The notes under the pieces were generated by a model. It was not told the DNA's origin and ran no database searches. It saw only the letters and a list, made by a program, of their open reading frames with translations. Positions 15,786 to 23,908 of a stretch of DNA of 48,818 bases are shown piece after piece (within the stretch, counting starts at the first letter, position 1; every line of letters begins with the position of its first letter). Position numbers and translations under genes: made by a program. Origin of the DNA: Candidatus Uhrbacteria bacterium (GTDB lineage: Bacteria > Patescibacteriota > Patescibacteriia > 2-12-FULL-60-25); NCBI GenBank assembly GCA_903829075.1, contig CAIKOH010000041.1, forward strand, positions 1-48,818. The letters run 5' to 3'.

Positions 15786-17924
15786 TTACGCAGTTACCGT
15801 TTCGCGCACAGATGTTTTCGTTGTTTCGATCTGGGCCACGGTTCCAAGGGCGTATTCGGTTCGTTCCTTGTATTCACCTTTTTTGCCCTTGTTCCACTGA
15901 TCCACTGGACGGAAGTAGCCCACGATGCGCGACCAAACTTCGCACTCGGTCTGACAAGTCGGACAGTTTTTGATCTCCCCGTTGAGATAGCCGTGCTTTG
16001 GACAGATGCTGAAAGTTGGGGTCAAGGTAAAATACGGCAGGTGATATCCATACGCGACTTTTTTCACAAATGATGCGCAGGTTTTCCAGTCTTGAACGCG
16101 CTCGCCGAGGAACAGATGGAGCACGGTGCCTCCGGTATATTTTGTTTGCAGGCTGTCCTGATGATCGAGCGCGGAGAGCGGGTCATCCGTGTGCGAAACC
16201 GGGAGGTGTGTTGAATTAGTGTAGTACGGTTCGCTTTGCGAGCCGGCTTGGATGATGCCTGGGTAGCGCGTTTGATCTTCCTTTGCGAAGCGATAGGTGA
16301 CGCCTTCGGCTGGCGTGGCCTCAAGGTTGTAGAGGTTCCCGGTCTCTTCTTGGTACGCGAGCAAACGTGCATTCATGAAATCAAGAATTTCTTTGGCGAA
16401 CGCCGTTCCTTCTTCGGTTGCAAGCGATTGACCCATGAGGTTAAGGCAGGCTTCATTCACACCATTTAAACCGATCGTGGAAAAATGGTTGCGCAAAGAA
16501 GGGAGATAGCGCTTCGTGTACGGCAACAGTCCACGATCAATGTTGTTTTGAACCACCTTGCGTTTAATTTCAAGTGATTCCTTGGCGATATCCATCAGCT
16601 TTCCAAGACGCGACAGGAACGCCTCTTTTGTTTTTGAGAGATAGCCGATGCGCGGCATGTTGATGGTGACCACGCCGATACTGCCGGTCATTTCTCCTGA
16701 GCCGAACAGTCCGCCGCCGCGTGCGCGTAAGACGCGCAGATCGAGCTGCAAGCGACAGCACATGCTGCGCACATCGCTCGGGTTCAGCGATGAGTTGATG
16801 AAGTTTTGGAAGTAGGGGATGCCGTATTTAGCGGTCATTTCAAATAACAGTTTGGCATTTTCTGTGTCCCAGCGAAAATCTTTGGTGACGTTGTAGGTGG
16901 GAATCGGGAAGGTGAAAACACGTCCTTTGCTATCGCCGTTGGTCATCACTTCGATGAAGGCTTTGTTGACCAGGTCCATTTCATTTTGACACTCGGCATA
17001 CGTGAATGGCATGTCTTTGCCGGCAATGATCGGATGTTTTTCTTTCAGATCATCCGGACACATCCAGTCAAGAGTGATATTGGTGAACGGTGTTTGCATA
17101 CCCCAGCGTGACGGAACATTCAGGTTGAACACGAACTGCTGGATGCCTTGGAAAATCTGTTCATAGGTCAACTTATCCTGCTTCACGTAGGGAGCGAGCA
17201 TGGTGTCAAACGAGGAGAATGCTTGTGCGCCCGCCCATTCATTTTGCAGCGTGCCAAGAAAGTTCACCATCTGTCCAAGCGCGGTCTCAAAATGTTTTGG
17301 TGGAGCGGATTCGACCTTTCCTGGGACGCCGTTGAACCCTTCTTCCAAAAGTTGACGCAAGCTCCAGCCAGCACAGTATCCAGAGAACATACCGAGATCA
17401 TGCAGGTGAAAATCACCTTCGGTGTGTGCTTCGCGAACCTCCTTTGGATAGACAAAGTTGAGCCAGTAGTTGGCCGTGATTTTTCCTGACGTGTTTAGAA
17501 TCATACCGCCAAGCGAGTAGCCTTGATTGGCATTTTCATTCACACGCCAGTCAGATTGGTTCACGTATTCGCCGATGGTGTGATCCACATCCACCACGAT
17601 TTTGCTGAGATCGCGAAGCTTGGTGTGATGTTCGCGATAGACGATGTAGCTGCGTGCGGTCTTGAAGTAGCCGGAGGTCATTAAGGAAAATTCCACGATG
17701 TCTTGAATCTCTTCAACCGTGACTTCGGGGCGTGTCTTTCCAAGTTTGTTGACGAACATGACGATGGTTTCCGTGATGCGACGAACTTCTGGGGCTGCGA
17801 GTTCTTGGGTGGCATCAGCTGCGCGCTGTAAGGCGTTTGCGATGCGTTCTTTTTCAAATGGAACGTGTTCGCCGGTGCGTTTGACGACTTCTGGCATGGA
17901 AGCGACGGAGGTGTTGGTGGTCAT
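15786..17924 (-). CDS. nrdD: anaerobic ribonucleoside-triphosphate reductase
   Basis: This is a class III reductase that makes deoxynucleoside triphosphates without oxygen. The 712-residue protein opens with an ATP-cone (VVKRTGEHVPFEKERIAN). It has the large catalytic barrel and near the C-terminus the zinc site CPKHGY plus CPTC. The glycyl radical loop follows as RIVGYFRPVDQWNKGKKGE, with the radical Gly in IVGY. Substantial residue motifs include DFHLHDLGMFSGYCAGWSL near 190. It is the only nucleotide reductase in the window and points to an anaerobic or microaerobic life. The start in TATG context lies below a small terminator. Confidence 0.96.
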   Translation of the reverse strand: MTTNTSVASMPEVVKRTGEHVPFEKERIANALQRAADATQELAAPEVRRITETIVMFVNKLGKTRPEVTVEEIQDIVEFSLMTSGYFKTARSYIVYREHHTKLRDLSKIVVDVDHTIGEYVNQSDWRVNENANQGYSLGGMILNTSGKITANYWLNFVYPKEVREAHTEGDFHLHDLGMFSGYCAGWSLRQLLEEGFNGVPGKVESAPPKHFETALGQMVNFLGTLQNEWAGAQAFSSFDTMLAPYVKQDKLTYEQIFQGIQQFVFNLNVPSRWGMQTPFTNITLDWMCPDDLKEKHPIIAGKDMPFTYAECQNEMDLVNKAFIEVMTNGDSKGRVFTFPIPTYNVTKDFRWDTENAKLLFEMTAKYGIPYFQNFINSSLNPSDVRSMCCRLQLDLRVLRARGGGLFGSGEMTGSIGVVTINMPRIGYLSKTKEAFLSRLGKLMDIAKESLEIKRKVVQNNIDRGLLPYTKRYLPSLRNHFSTIGLNGVNEACLNLMGQSLATEEGTAFAKEILDFMNARLLAYQEETGNLYNLEATPAEGVTYRFAKEDQTRYPGIIQAGSQSEPYYTNSTHLPVSHTDDPLSALDHQDSLQTKYTGGTVLHLFLGERVQDWKTCASFVKKVAYGYHLPYFTLTPTFSICPKHGYLNGEIKNCPTCQTECEVWSRIVGYFRPVDQWNKGKKGEYKERTEYALGTVAQIETTKTSVRETVTA

Positions 17925-17951
17925 ACGGGGTTCAAGAGCGAAGATCGATCT

Positions 17952-17979
17952 AAAAAAATAAAAAACTCACATGGGTGAG
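17952..17979 (-). terminator. terminator between the Com-like gene and nrdD
   Basis: On the minus strand, CTCAC-CCAT-GTGAG is followed by TTTTTTATTTTTTT. It ends the zinc-finger gene's transcript, so nrdD probably has its own start of transcription, although I could not place that promoter. Confidence 0.65.
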
Positions 17980-18009
17980 CTTCGATGAGCTTCGATGGGT
18001 ATCTGACGG

Positions 18010-18204
18010 TTACGGGTTTGGGACGATCACGCGATGCGGACACGGGGAGATGAGGCAGAGGAGTTCGTTAAATTTGGTGGCCTGAATCATGTTGAGTTCA
18101 TGGCAGTTCTTGCATTTCACTTCGATGATTCCTTCCACGAGGAATCCTTTAAAGAATAATTTATGGCAGGACGTACAGCGATACTCTTGCAGGGTACAGG
18201 GCAT
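18010..18204 (-). CDS. small Com-like zinc-ribbon protein
   Basis: The 64-residue protein has two CxxC pairs: C10/C13 in YRCTSCHKLFFKG and C31/C34 in EVKCKNCHELN. This is the layout of phage Mu Com, a zinc-binding translational regulator, including the KLFFKG and the acidic-hydrophobic IIEVKC stretch. Stand-alone Com-like proteins occur widely and mostly lack a known role. It lies just upstream of nrdD in the same direction but is separated by a terminator. The start has the TATG context. Confidence 0.7.
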   Translation of the reverse strand: MPCTLQEYRCTSCHKLFFKGFLVEGIIEVKCKNCHELNMIQATKFNELLCLISPCPHRVIVPNP

Positions 18205-18286
18205 AGCATGTGTGAACTCTCACAACTGTTAGGATATCGTCTGAGAACCGTTGGGGCAAGTCCAAGTATTGTTAAAGATTGTAGAG

Positions 18287-18304
18287 TTATCCACAAGATC
18301 TTGT
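18287..18304. promoter_or_regulatory. DnaA box overlapping a 12-bp palindrome
   Basis: TTATCCACA at 18287-18295 is the consensus DnaA box. It overlaps the perfect palindrome ACAAGATCTTGT at 18293-18304. Both lie in the intergenic region between the divergent Com-like/nrd and uppP genes, so they could be an operator. Single boxes occur by chance. Confidence 0.4.
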
Positions 18305-18417
18305 AGGTGAAATAGGTTTTGGGCACTAGATGTAGTATTTACGTGTTTTAAAGATGGTGAGTGATGGTGATGGATCCGTTTGATTCTTCCGCACCGTTCC
18401 GTCATCATATCCGCTAT

Positions 18418-19269
18418 ATGCTGAACTACGCGCAAGCGCTATTCCTTGGTCTCGCCCAAGGTGTGTCTGAACTGTTTCCGATTTCGAGTCTTGGCCATAG
18501 CGTGTTGATCCCCGCGTTGTTGCATTGGCAGGTGGATCAAACGAATGATGGATTTTTATTGTTTTTGGTGGCCACGCATTTAGCAACGGCGCTTGTCCTG
18601 GCGGGATTCTATTGGAAAGAGTGGATGCGAATTCTTCAGGCGATGTGGCGATCGTTTGTGCAGCGGCGGATTGATGCGCAGGATCATCTCGCGCGTCTTG
18701 GATGGGCCTTGGTTTTGGGAACCGTTCCAGCGGGATTACTGGGATTGCTTTTTGAAGATGCTTTGAAAAAAACACTCGGAGCGCCACGCATTGTTGCGTT
18801 CGCTCTTTTAGTGAATGGATTGATGTTATTTTTTGCTGATCGTCTGCAACGTGGAGGTAAGAAGCGGTCGTCTGATCGGTCTGCTGATTCGACGGTAGTG
18901 GTGAGTTGGTGGCAAGCGTTTGTGATCGGTTGTTGGCAATGTCTTGCGCTGCTTCCAGGGTTTTCGCGAACGGGTGCGACTATGACGGGTGGTTTGTCGA
19001 CCGATTTGACGTACGACGATGCGGCTCATGTTTCGTTCTTGTTAGCAACACCGATTATTCTTGCTGCGTCGGTGTTGAAGCTGCCAGAGCTATTAACGCC
19101 TGACTCTGCATCATTCGTTGGACCGATTCTGGTTGGTGCAGTATGTGCGGCATGTGCCGCATGGGTATCGGTTCGTTTTTTAACAAAGTATTTTCAGACA
19201 AAGACCTTGAGACCATTTGCGTATTACTGCCTGATCGTGGGAATCGTGTGTAGTGTTTTGTTGCGATAA
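18418..19269 (+). CDS. uppP: undecaprenyl-diphosphatase (UppP/BacA)
   Basis: This enzyme recycles the lipid carrier of cell-wall synthesis by removing a phosphate from undecaprenyl diphosphate at the membrane. The 283-residue protein has the two family motifs: GLAQGVSELFPISSLGHS (residues 11-28, with the catalytic Glu18) and LLPGFSRTGATMTGG with the essential Ser/Arg. Eight or so hydrophobic segments fit the fold. ATG 18418 matches the usual family N-terminus and has the TATG context; the frame is open to GTG 18361, which would add 19 polar residues. Confidence 0.94.
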   Translation: MLNYAQALFLGLAQGVSELFPISSLGHSVLIPALLHWQVDQTNDGFLLFLVATHLATALVLAGFYWKEWMRILQAMWRSFVQRRIDAQDHLARLGWALVLGTVPAGLLGLLFEDALKKTLGAPRIVAFALLVNGLMLFFADRLQRGGKKRSSDRSADSTVVVSWWQAFVIGCWQCLALLPGFSRTGATMTGGLSTDLTYDDAAHVSFLLATPIILAASVLKLPELLTPDSASFVGPILVGAVCAACAAWVSVRFLTKYFQTKTLRPFAYYCLIVGIVCSVLLR

Positions 19270-19295
19270 TTTTTTAGGCCGTCATTATCAGCACT

Positions 19296-20222
19296 ATGTC
19301 CACATTCTTAAAGGCGTTGCAAAATATCTCCCTGATTCGCGATGTTAAAGAGGTGACGCTTGATGACGAAACGCAGGCGCGCTTATTGACGGCTCCGAAT
19401 GGGAAAGAGCGCGTCGCATCAGCGATGACCCGTAGCAAAGAGGTTCGTGTGTACAGAATCGTATATACGTCTCACGGGCATGCGGTTATTGGATTCGTGG
19501 TTGAGCCGCGCGCGCGAGCCGTGCCGTTTCCCTGTATTATCTATAATCGGGGCGGCTCTGGTGAATTTGGAAAAATCACGACCGAACAATTATTTTTGCA
19601 TCTGGCGCGCGTGGCTTCGTGGGGATACGTGGTGATTGCTTCACAGTATTCTGGAAACGACGGAGGCGAGGGCAAGGACGAGATGGGAGGTGCGGATCTT
19701 GAAGATGTGTTGGTGCTGCAGAAAATTCTCAAAAAAATTCCTCAAGCGGATGCGACTCGTATCGGCATGTACGGAGGCTCTCGTGGTGGCATGATGACGT
19801 ATCTCTGCCTTGCGCGTGTGAAATGGTTGAAGGCTGCCGTGTCAGTTGCCGGACTGGCGGATCTTTTTCGACAGGAGGAGCTTCGTCCGGACATGAAGAA
19901 AAATTTTAAAAACATGTTTGCTGTCAATCGAGAGAGCTTGAAGCGACGGTCAGCTGTTCACTGGGTTAACAAATTTTGCAAGAAGACCCCCGTGCTTCTC
20001 CTGCATGGTTCTGCGGATTGGCGCGTGAGTCCTCTTGATTCGTTGGATCTGTCTCGTGAGATGTTGTGTGAAAAAATTCCGCATCGATTGGTGCTATTTG
20101 AGGGAGCGGACCATAATCTTTCTGAATTTCGTCCGCAGCGTTTTGAACTTATTCGTCTTTGGATGGAACGGTTCGTCAAAAAAGGAGAGGCGCTTCCGGA
20201 TTTAAAACTGCACGGGGAGTAA
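19296..20222 (+). CDS. alpha/beta hydrolase, prolyl-oligopeptidase/dienelactone type
   Basis: This is a 308-residue predicted esterase or peptidase. The nucleophile elbow is GMYGGSRGGMMTY (GxSxGG). The Asp is in LHGSADWRVSP and the His in FEGADHNLSEF, giving a complete triad in family order. There is no signal peptide, so it is probably cytoplasmic. It begins 26 bases after uppP in TATG context. The substrate cannot be inferred. Confidence 0.85.
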   Translation: MSTFLKALQNISLIRDVKEVTLDDETQARLLTAPNGKERVASAMTRSKEVRVYRIVYTSHGHAVIGFVVEPRARAVPFPCIIYNRGGSGEFGKITTEQLFLHLARVASWGYVVIASQYSGNDGGEGKDEMGGADLEDVLVLQKILKKIPQADATRIGMYGGSRGGMMTYLCLARVKWLKAAVSVAGLADLFRQEELRPDMKKNFKNMFAVNRESLKRRSAVHWVNKFCKKTPVLLLHGSADWRVSPLDSLDLSREMLCEKIPHRLVLFEGADHNLSEFRPQRFELIRLWMERFVKKGEALPDLKLHGE

Positions 20223-20223
20223 T

Positions 20224-20451
20224 TTACTTTCCCGATGTAAACCACGCGAGGACAAAGGCTCCCACGCCGAGCAAGAATGCGCCGATCCCATGTTTAAGGT
20301 GAATGGTGGAGGAGTCGCTCAGATAACCTGGGAGCCACATCGGAAGCGCGTCTGCCGGCGTTCGCCAGTAGACGATGGCAAGAATGATCAGAAGAACACC
20401 AACAACCATGCTGATAATGGAAAGAAGGTTTTTTGAAGAAGAGGCAGGCAT
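20224..20451 (-). CDS. small two-helix membrane protein
   Basis: A 75-residue protein with hydrophobic segments IISMVVGVLLIILAIVYW and IGAFLLGVGAFVLAW joined by a polar loop (RTPADALPMWLPGYL). No family recognised. The start has TATG context on the minus strand and the longer open frame to 20598 runs into the divergent ccdA gene, so ATG 20451 is preferred. It ends 1 base from the stop of the convergent hydrolase. Confidence 0.6.
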   Translation of the reverse strand: MPASSSKNLLSIISMVVGVLLIILAIVYWRTPADALPMWLPGYLSDSSTIHLKHGIGAFLLGVGAFVLAWFTSGK

Positions 20452-20499
20452 AGAAAGCGTCAGATGATGTGGTTGAATGATACGGATATGATCGGCTGT

Positions 20500-20528
20500 T
20501 TGAACGTGACCGTCAAGCGGGGTATACT
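20500..20528 (+). promoter_or_regulatory. promoter of the ccdA cluster
   Basis: TTGAAC (20500-20505), exactly 17 bp, then TATACT (20523-20528). The ATG follows after 11 nt, so the leader is about 4-5 nt and cannot hold an SD. Confidence 0.7.
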
Positions 20529-20539
20529 GTGTATAAAAT

Positions 20540-21253
20540 ATGCTACTTTTCTTTTTTGCGTTGTTAGCCGGAGCGATTACGGTTGCGGGACCCTGCATCT
20601 TGCCGCTCCTGCCCGTTATTCTTGGAACCTCGATTGTGAAGAGTCATCCAGCGAGACCATTGTTCATCATTCTTGGATTTGTACTTTCGTTTGTGGTTTT
20701 GGTTTCGGTGTTTGCTTTTTTACGTCAGGTGATTCCGGTGTCTGCGCAGACGATCCGCACCATCGCGATCGTGCTGATTGGATTGTTTGGAGTCACCATG
20801 TTGTTTCCGCAGATTCAAGAAGCGATTTTTTCGCGCGTTGGAACAATTATCGGGCGATTCGCGCCACGGGTTGAAGCGGGACAGGGGGGATTGGTCAGTG
20901 GATTTATGTTGGGGACGTCGCTTGGATTTGTCTGGACACCCTGTGCTGGTCCGGTACTCGGTTCTATTCTCACGCTGGTCGCGAGTCAGCAAAACATCCC
21001 ACAGGCACTCGGGCTTCTGGGTGCGTATGCGATTGGTGCGGCCGTTCCTATGTTGGCGATTGCGTATGGTGGGCGGGCAGCGGTTACGCGAGTTCGCGCT
21101 CTGTCTCAGCATGCGGTGACGATTCAGCGCGTGTTTGGCGGTCTGATGGTGTTGGTTGCGTTTGGGATGGCTTTTGGGTTAGATGCCTCGATTCAGACGA
21201 GTTTGCTTGAGCACGCGCCCTGGTTGTTTCTAAATCGTTTTTTAAATCTATGA
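20540..21253 (+). CDS. ccdA: CcdA/DsbD-type transmembrane thiol transporter
   Basis: This protein carries reducing equivalents across the membrane from cytoplasmic thioredoxin. The 237-residue protein has six hydrophobic segments and the two conserved redox cysteines: C19 in VAGPCILPLLPVILG and C135 in VWTPCAGPVLGSIL. The next gene, a membrane thioredoxin, overlaps it by 4 bases (ATGA) and is the natural partner. Together with the FMN-binding-like and apbE genes this forms a probable export route for electrons. Confidence 0.92.
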   Translation: MLLFFFALLAGAITVAGPCILPLLPVILGTSIVKSHPARPLFIILGFVLSFVVLVSVFAFLRQVIPVSAQTIRTIAIVLIGLFGVTMLFPQIQEAIFSRVGTIIGRFAPRVEAGQGGLVSGFMLGTSLGFVWTPCAGPVLGSILTLVASQQNIPQALGLLGAYAIGAAVPMLAIAYGGRAAVTRVRALSQHAVTIQRVFGGLMVLVAFGMAFGLDASIQTSLLEHAPWLFLNRFLNL

Positions 21254-22326
21254 CCTCTGCGACAAAAATAGGTATCGGTTTTTTTGCGATTATTGTGGTT
21301 GTCGCGTTGTGGCTATCGACCCTTGGATCCACTCCAGCCCCTCTCCGTCCAGCGGAAAGCGTTTCAACATCTACTTCAGCAGACGCGACGACCTCTTCAA
21401 CGCTCCCGGTGTTAAGTGGTGCAGTATCTGATTTTCCGGGGATCGTTCGTTGGTGGAATACGCCAAATAATCAACCGCTAACCGCTAACGGACTTACAGG
21501 GAAGGTGGTCTTGGTAGATTTTTGGACCTATTCCTGCATCAACTGTTTGCGTACACTACCGTTTGTTCGTTCGTTGCAATCGCAGTACGCGGATAAGGGG
21601 TTGGTGATCATTGGGGTGCACACGCCTGAGTTTGCTTTTGAAGCGGATCCGACGAACGTCGATGCAGCGATCAAGAAATTAGGGTTGACGTATCCGATTG
21701 CGCTCGACGCAAACTATCAAACTTGGAATGCGTATCAAAATCAGTACTGGCCGGCAGAATATCTGTTTGATCGTCAGGGACGGTTGCGTCATACGCAATT
21801 TGGAGAAGGAGATTATGATGTGACAGAGCAAGCGATCCGTTCTTTGTTGAATGAAGGAACGTCGACGGTCGCTCTTGGAGCTACGGTTCCTGTGCCTGTG
21901 ATGCCGAATTTTTCTTTGATTGGGACGAATGAAACCTATTTTGGTTTGGCACGTGGACAGGCTTTTGAAAATGCAGGAGGGCCGCATGCGCAGGCGACGC
22001 AGTACACAGCAATTCAGCATCCATCAGCGGATCAGTGGACGGCTGGCGGGACATGGAGTTTTCAGAATGAATACGCTGAATCGCTGGCGCAGAACAATGT
22101 GTTTCGATTTAATGTGCAGGCGAGTCAAGCGCATCTTGTGCTCTCTTCAAGTGATGGGAAGGACAAAAGAATTGAGATATCGATTGATGGAGAACCGTCG
22201 CAAACCCTGACGATCAACGCCCCGACGTTGTATACAGTTGCGCGATTCACGAAACCTGGTCGTCATGAGATCGAGATCAAGATCGATGATGCTGGTGTGC
22301 GATTTTATTCAGCAACATTTTCGTAA
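21250..22326 (+). CDS. membrane-anchored thioredoxin-like protein with DipZ-type C-terminus
   Basis: A 358-residue protein: a membrane anchor at about 7-24, a Ser/Thr-rich linker, a TlpA/AhpC-type thioredoxin domain about 65-205, and a C-terminal beta-rich domain resembling that of mycobacterial DipZ. The redox pair is C96 and C99 in DFWTYSCINCLRTLPF. A cis-Pro region is seen as YWPAEYLFD. It would accept electrons from CcdA on the outer face and reduce exported proteins or peroxides. Translation is coupled to ccdA through a 4-base overlap. Confidence 0.9.
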   Translation: MTSATKIGIGFFAIIVVVALWLSTLGSTPAPLRPAESVSTSTSADATTSSTLPVLSGAVSDFPGIVRWWNTPNNQPLTANGLTGKVVLVDFWTYSCINCLRTLPFVRSLQSQYADKGLVIIGVHTPEFAFEADPTNVDAAIKKLGLTYPIALDANYQTWNAYQNQYWPAEYLFDRQGRLRHTQFGEGDYDVTEQAIRSLLNEGTSTVALGATVPVPVMPNFSLIGTNETYFGLARGQAFENAGGPHAQATQYTAIQHPSADQWTAGGTWSFQNEYAESLAQNNVFRFNVQASQAHLVLSSSDGKDKRIEISIDGEPSQTLTINAPTLYTVARFTKPGRHEIEIKIDDAGVRFYSATFS

Positions 22327-22409
22327 ACGGCGGCGTCTTGACGCACCGACGACAGATTGTTCCGCGTACTATATAGTGCTTCCGAAACTTTTTTCATTTT
22401 ATCTATTCT

Positions 22410-22880
22410 ATGGATCAACACGCCCCGGCTTCATCGCAACCTTCTTCAACACCGAGCTCTTCTTCAAGCAAAACCTCTTTGACCATTGGAATTATTTTGA
22501 CGGTTGTGGTGGTTGGAATCATCGCTGAACTTGCGTGGCATGGAACGCCAAGTGCGACGCAGGGTTCCACGGCAAGCACCGGTTCTTATAAAGATGGTTC
22601 CTACGATGCGATGGGGACCTATCGGACTCCCGGTGGCCAGGAACAGATTGATGTGAAGGTGACGTTGCAGAACAATCTGATCACTGATGCAACCGTGACG
22701 CCAGAAACAACGCATCCGATTTCGCTACGCATGCAGAATACGTTTGCCGCGAATTTCAAGCCGCTCGTGATTGGAAAAAATATTAACGATGTTCAGCTTT
22801 CCGCCGTGTCCGGTTCATCCTTGACCCCCATGGGTTTTAACGACGCCTTGAATCAAATCAAACAGCAGGCAAAGATGTAG
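22410..22880 (+). CDS. membrane-anchored FMN-binding-domain-like protein
   Basis: The 156-residue protein has a Ser-rich N-terminus, one membrane segment (SLTIGIILTVVVVGIIAEL) and a small outer domain. The domain has YKDGSYDAMGTYRTPGGQEQIDV, beta strands, and C-terminal AVSGSSLTPMGFNDAL. The last piece occupies the place of the (S/T)GAT flavinylation motif of FMN_bind domains, but reads SGSS-LT. Directly downstream is apbE, the enzyme that attaches FMN to such motifs, which supports the call. TATG context at the start. Confidence 0.8.
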   Translation: MDQHAPASSQPSSTPSSSSSKTSLTIGIILTVVVVGIIAELAWHGTPSATQGSTASTGSYKDGSYDAMGTYRTPGGQEQIDVKVTLQNNLITDATVTPETTHPISLRMQNTFAANFKPLVIGKNINDVQLSAVSGSSLTPMGFNDALNQIKQQAKM

Positions 22881-22883
22881 GTG

Positions 22884-23759
22884 ATGACCACTTTTTCTTT
22901 TGAAGCGATTGGGACGCATTGGCAGATCGATATTCAGGATCTGTTGACGATGGATCAGTCGCAGGGATTGCAAGAACGCATTCACGCGCGCATCGAGGAA
23001 TTCGATCGCGCGTTTTCGCGTTTTCGTGATGATTCATTGGTGATGCGTATGTCGCGGGAAGCCGGAACGTATCCCTTGCCGGCGGACGGCCGGTCAATGT
23101 TTGATTTGTATCAACGAATTTATCACGAAACAAATGGTGCGGTGACACCGTTGATTGGCTCGCTGCTCGTCGAAGCCGGATACGACGCAAAATATTCCTT
23201 GATTCCTGGAGAGTTGCATCATCCGTCAAAATGGGAAGATATTTTGGACTACAAGTTTCCTTTATTGACCTTGAAGCAACCAGCGCTCTTAGACGTGGGT
23301 GCGCTTGGAAAAGGGGAGCTGATCGACATCGTTGGTCGTCTCATTGAGGACGCTGGCTGTCGATCGTTTTGTGTGAATGCCGGTGGTGATATTTTCTATC
23401 GATCTGCGACCGATCAGCCACTGCGTGTTGGGCTCGAGCATCCGCAGAATTTTTCGCAGGTGATCGGTGTGGCGGAAGTTCGAAATCAAAGTCTGTGTGG
23501 TTCGGCAGGAAATCGACGGGCGTGGGGTGAGTTCCATCACATCATGAACCCGCATACGTTGTCATCACCGAAGCACATCCTTTCCGTCTGGACCGTCGCA
23601 GAAACGACGCTGTTGGCTGATGCGATGGCGACCTGTTTATTTTTTGTACCTGCGTCAAAACTCTTGCAACAACATCTATTTGAGTACGTGATTTTGTATC
23701 CGGATTTCTCCGTGGAGTATTCAAAGGGGTGGCCGGGGGAGATGTTTGTTAGCGCGTAG
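22884..23759 (+). CDS. apbE: FAD:protein FMN transferase
   Basis: This enzyme uses FAD to attach FMN covalently to a Thr or Ser of an exported protein. Motifs follow the family: FSRFRDDSLVMRMS near the N-terminus, LDVGALGKGELID (the GAxxKG motif), FCVNAGGDIFYRS, SLCGSAGNRR, and the C-terminal VAETTLLADAMATCLFF. No signal peptide is evident, unlike periplasmic ApbE of proteobacteria. The start is ATG 22884, or GTG 22881 one base past the upstream stop. It is the partner of the preceding gene. Confidence 0.93.
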   Translation: MTTFSFEAIGTHWQIDIQDLLTMDQSQGLQERIHARIEEFDRAFSRFRDDSLVMRMSREAGTYPLPADGRSMFDLYQRIYHETNGAVTPLIGSLLVEAGYDAKYSLIPGELHHPSKWEDILDYKFPLLTLKQPALLDVGALGKGELIDIVGRLIEDAGCRSFCVNAGGDIFYRSATDQPLRVGLEHPQNFSQVIGVAEVRNQSLCGSAGNRRAWGEFHHIMNPHTLSSPKHILSVWTVAETTLLADAMATCLFFVPASKLLQQHLFEYVILYPDFSVEYSKGWPGEMFVSA

Positions 23760-23908
23760 ATTTTTTGCATTTGAGTGGGGGGATCGCTGTGCAAGAATTG
23801 AGAATGGATCCCTTGTTCGCATCTCCGTTGACAGGTCGGCAAACTCCTGGTATTCTTGTCTCGAATTGGACGAACAACTCCTTTTTTGTTTACGAAAAAA
23901 CCACCCCT

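Noticed and set aside
17977-17996. Tandem GAGCTTCGAT x2
   Set aside because: Only two 10-base units next to a terminator; not enough to call a repeat element.
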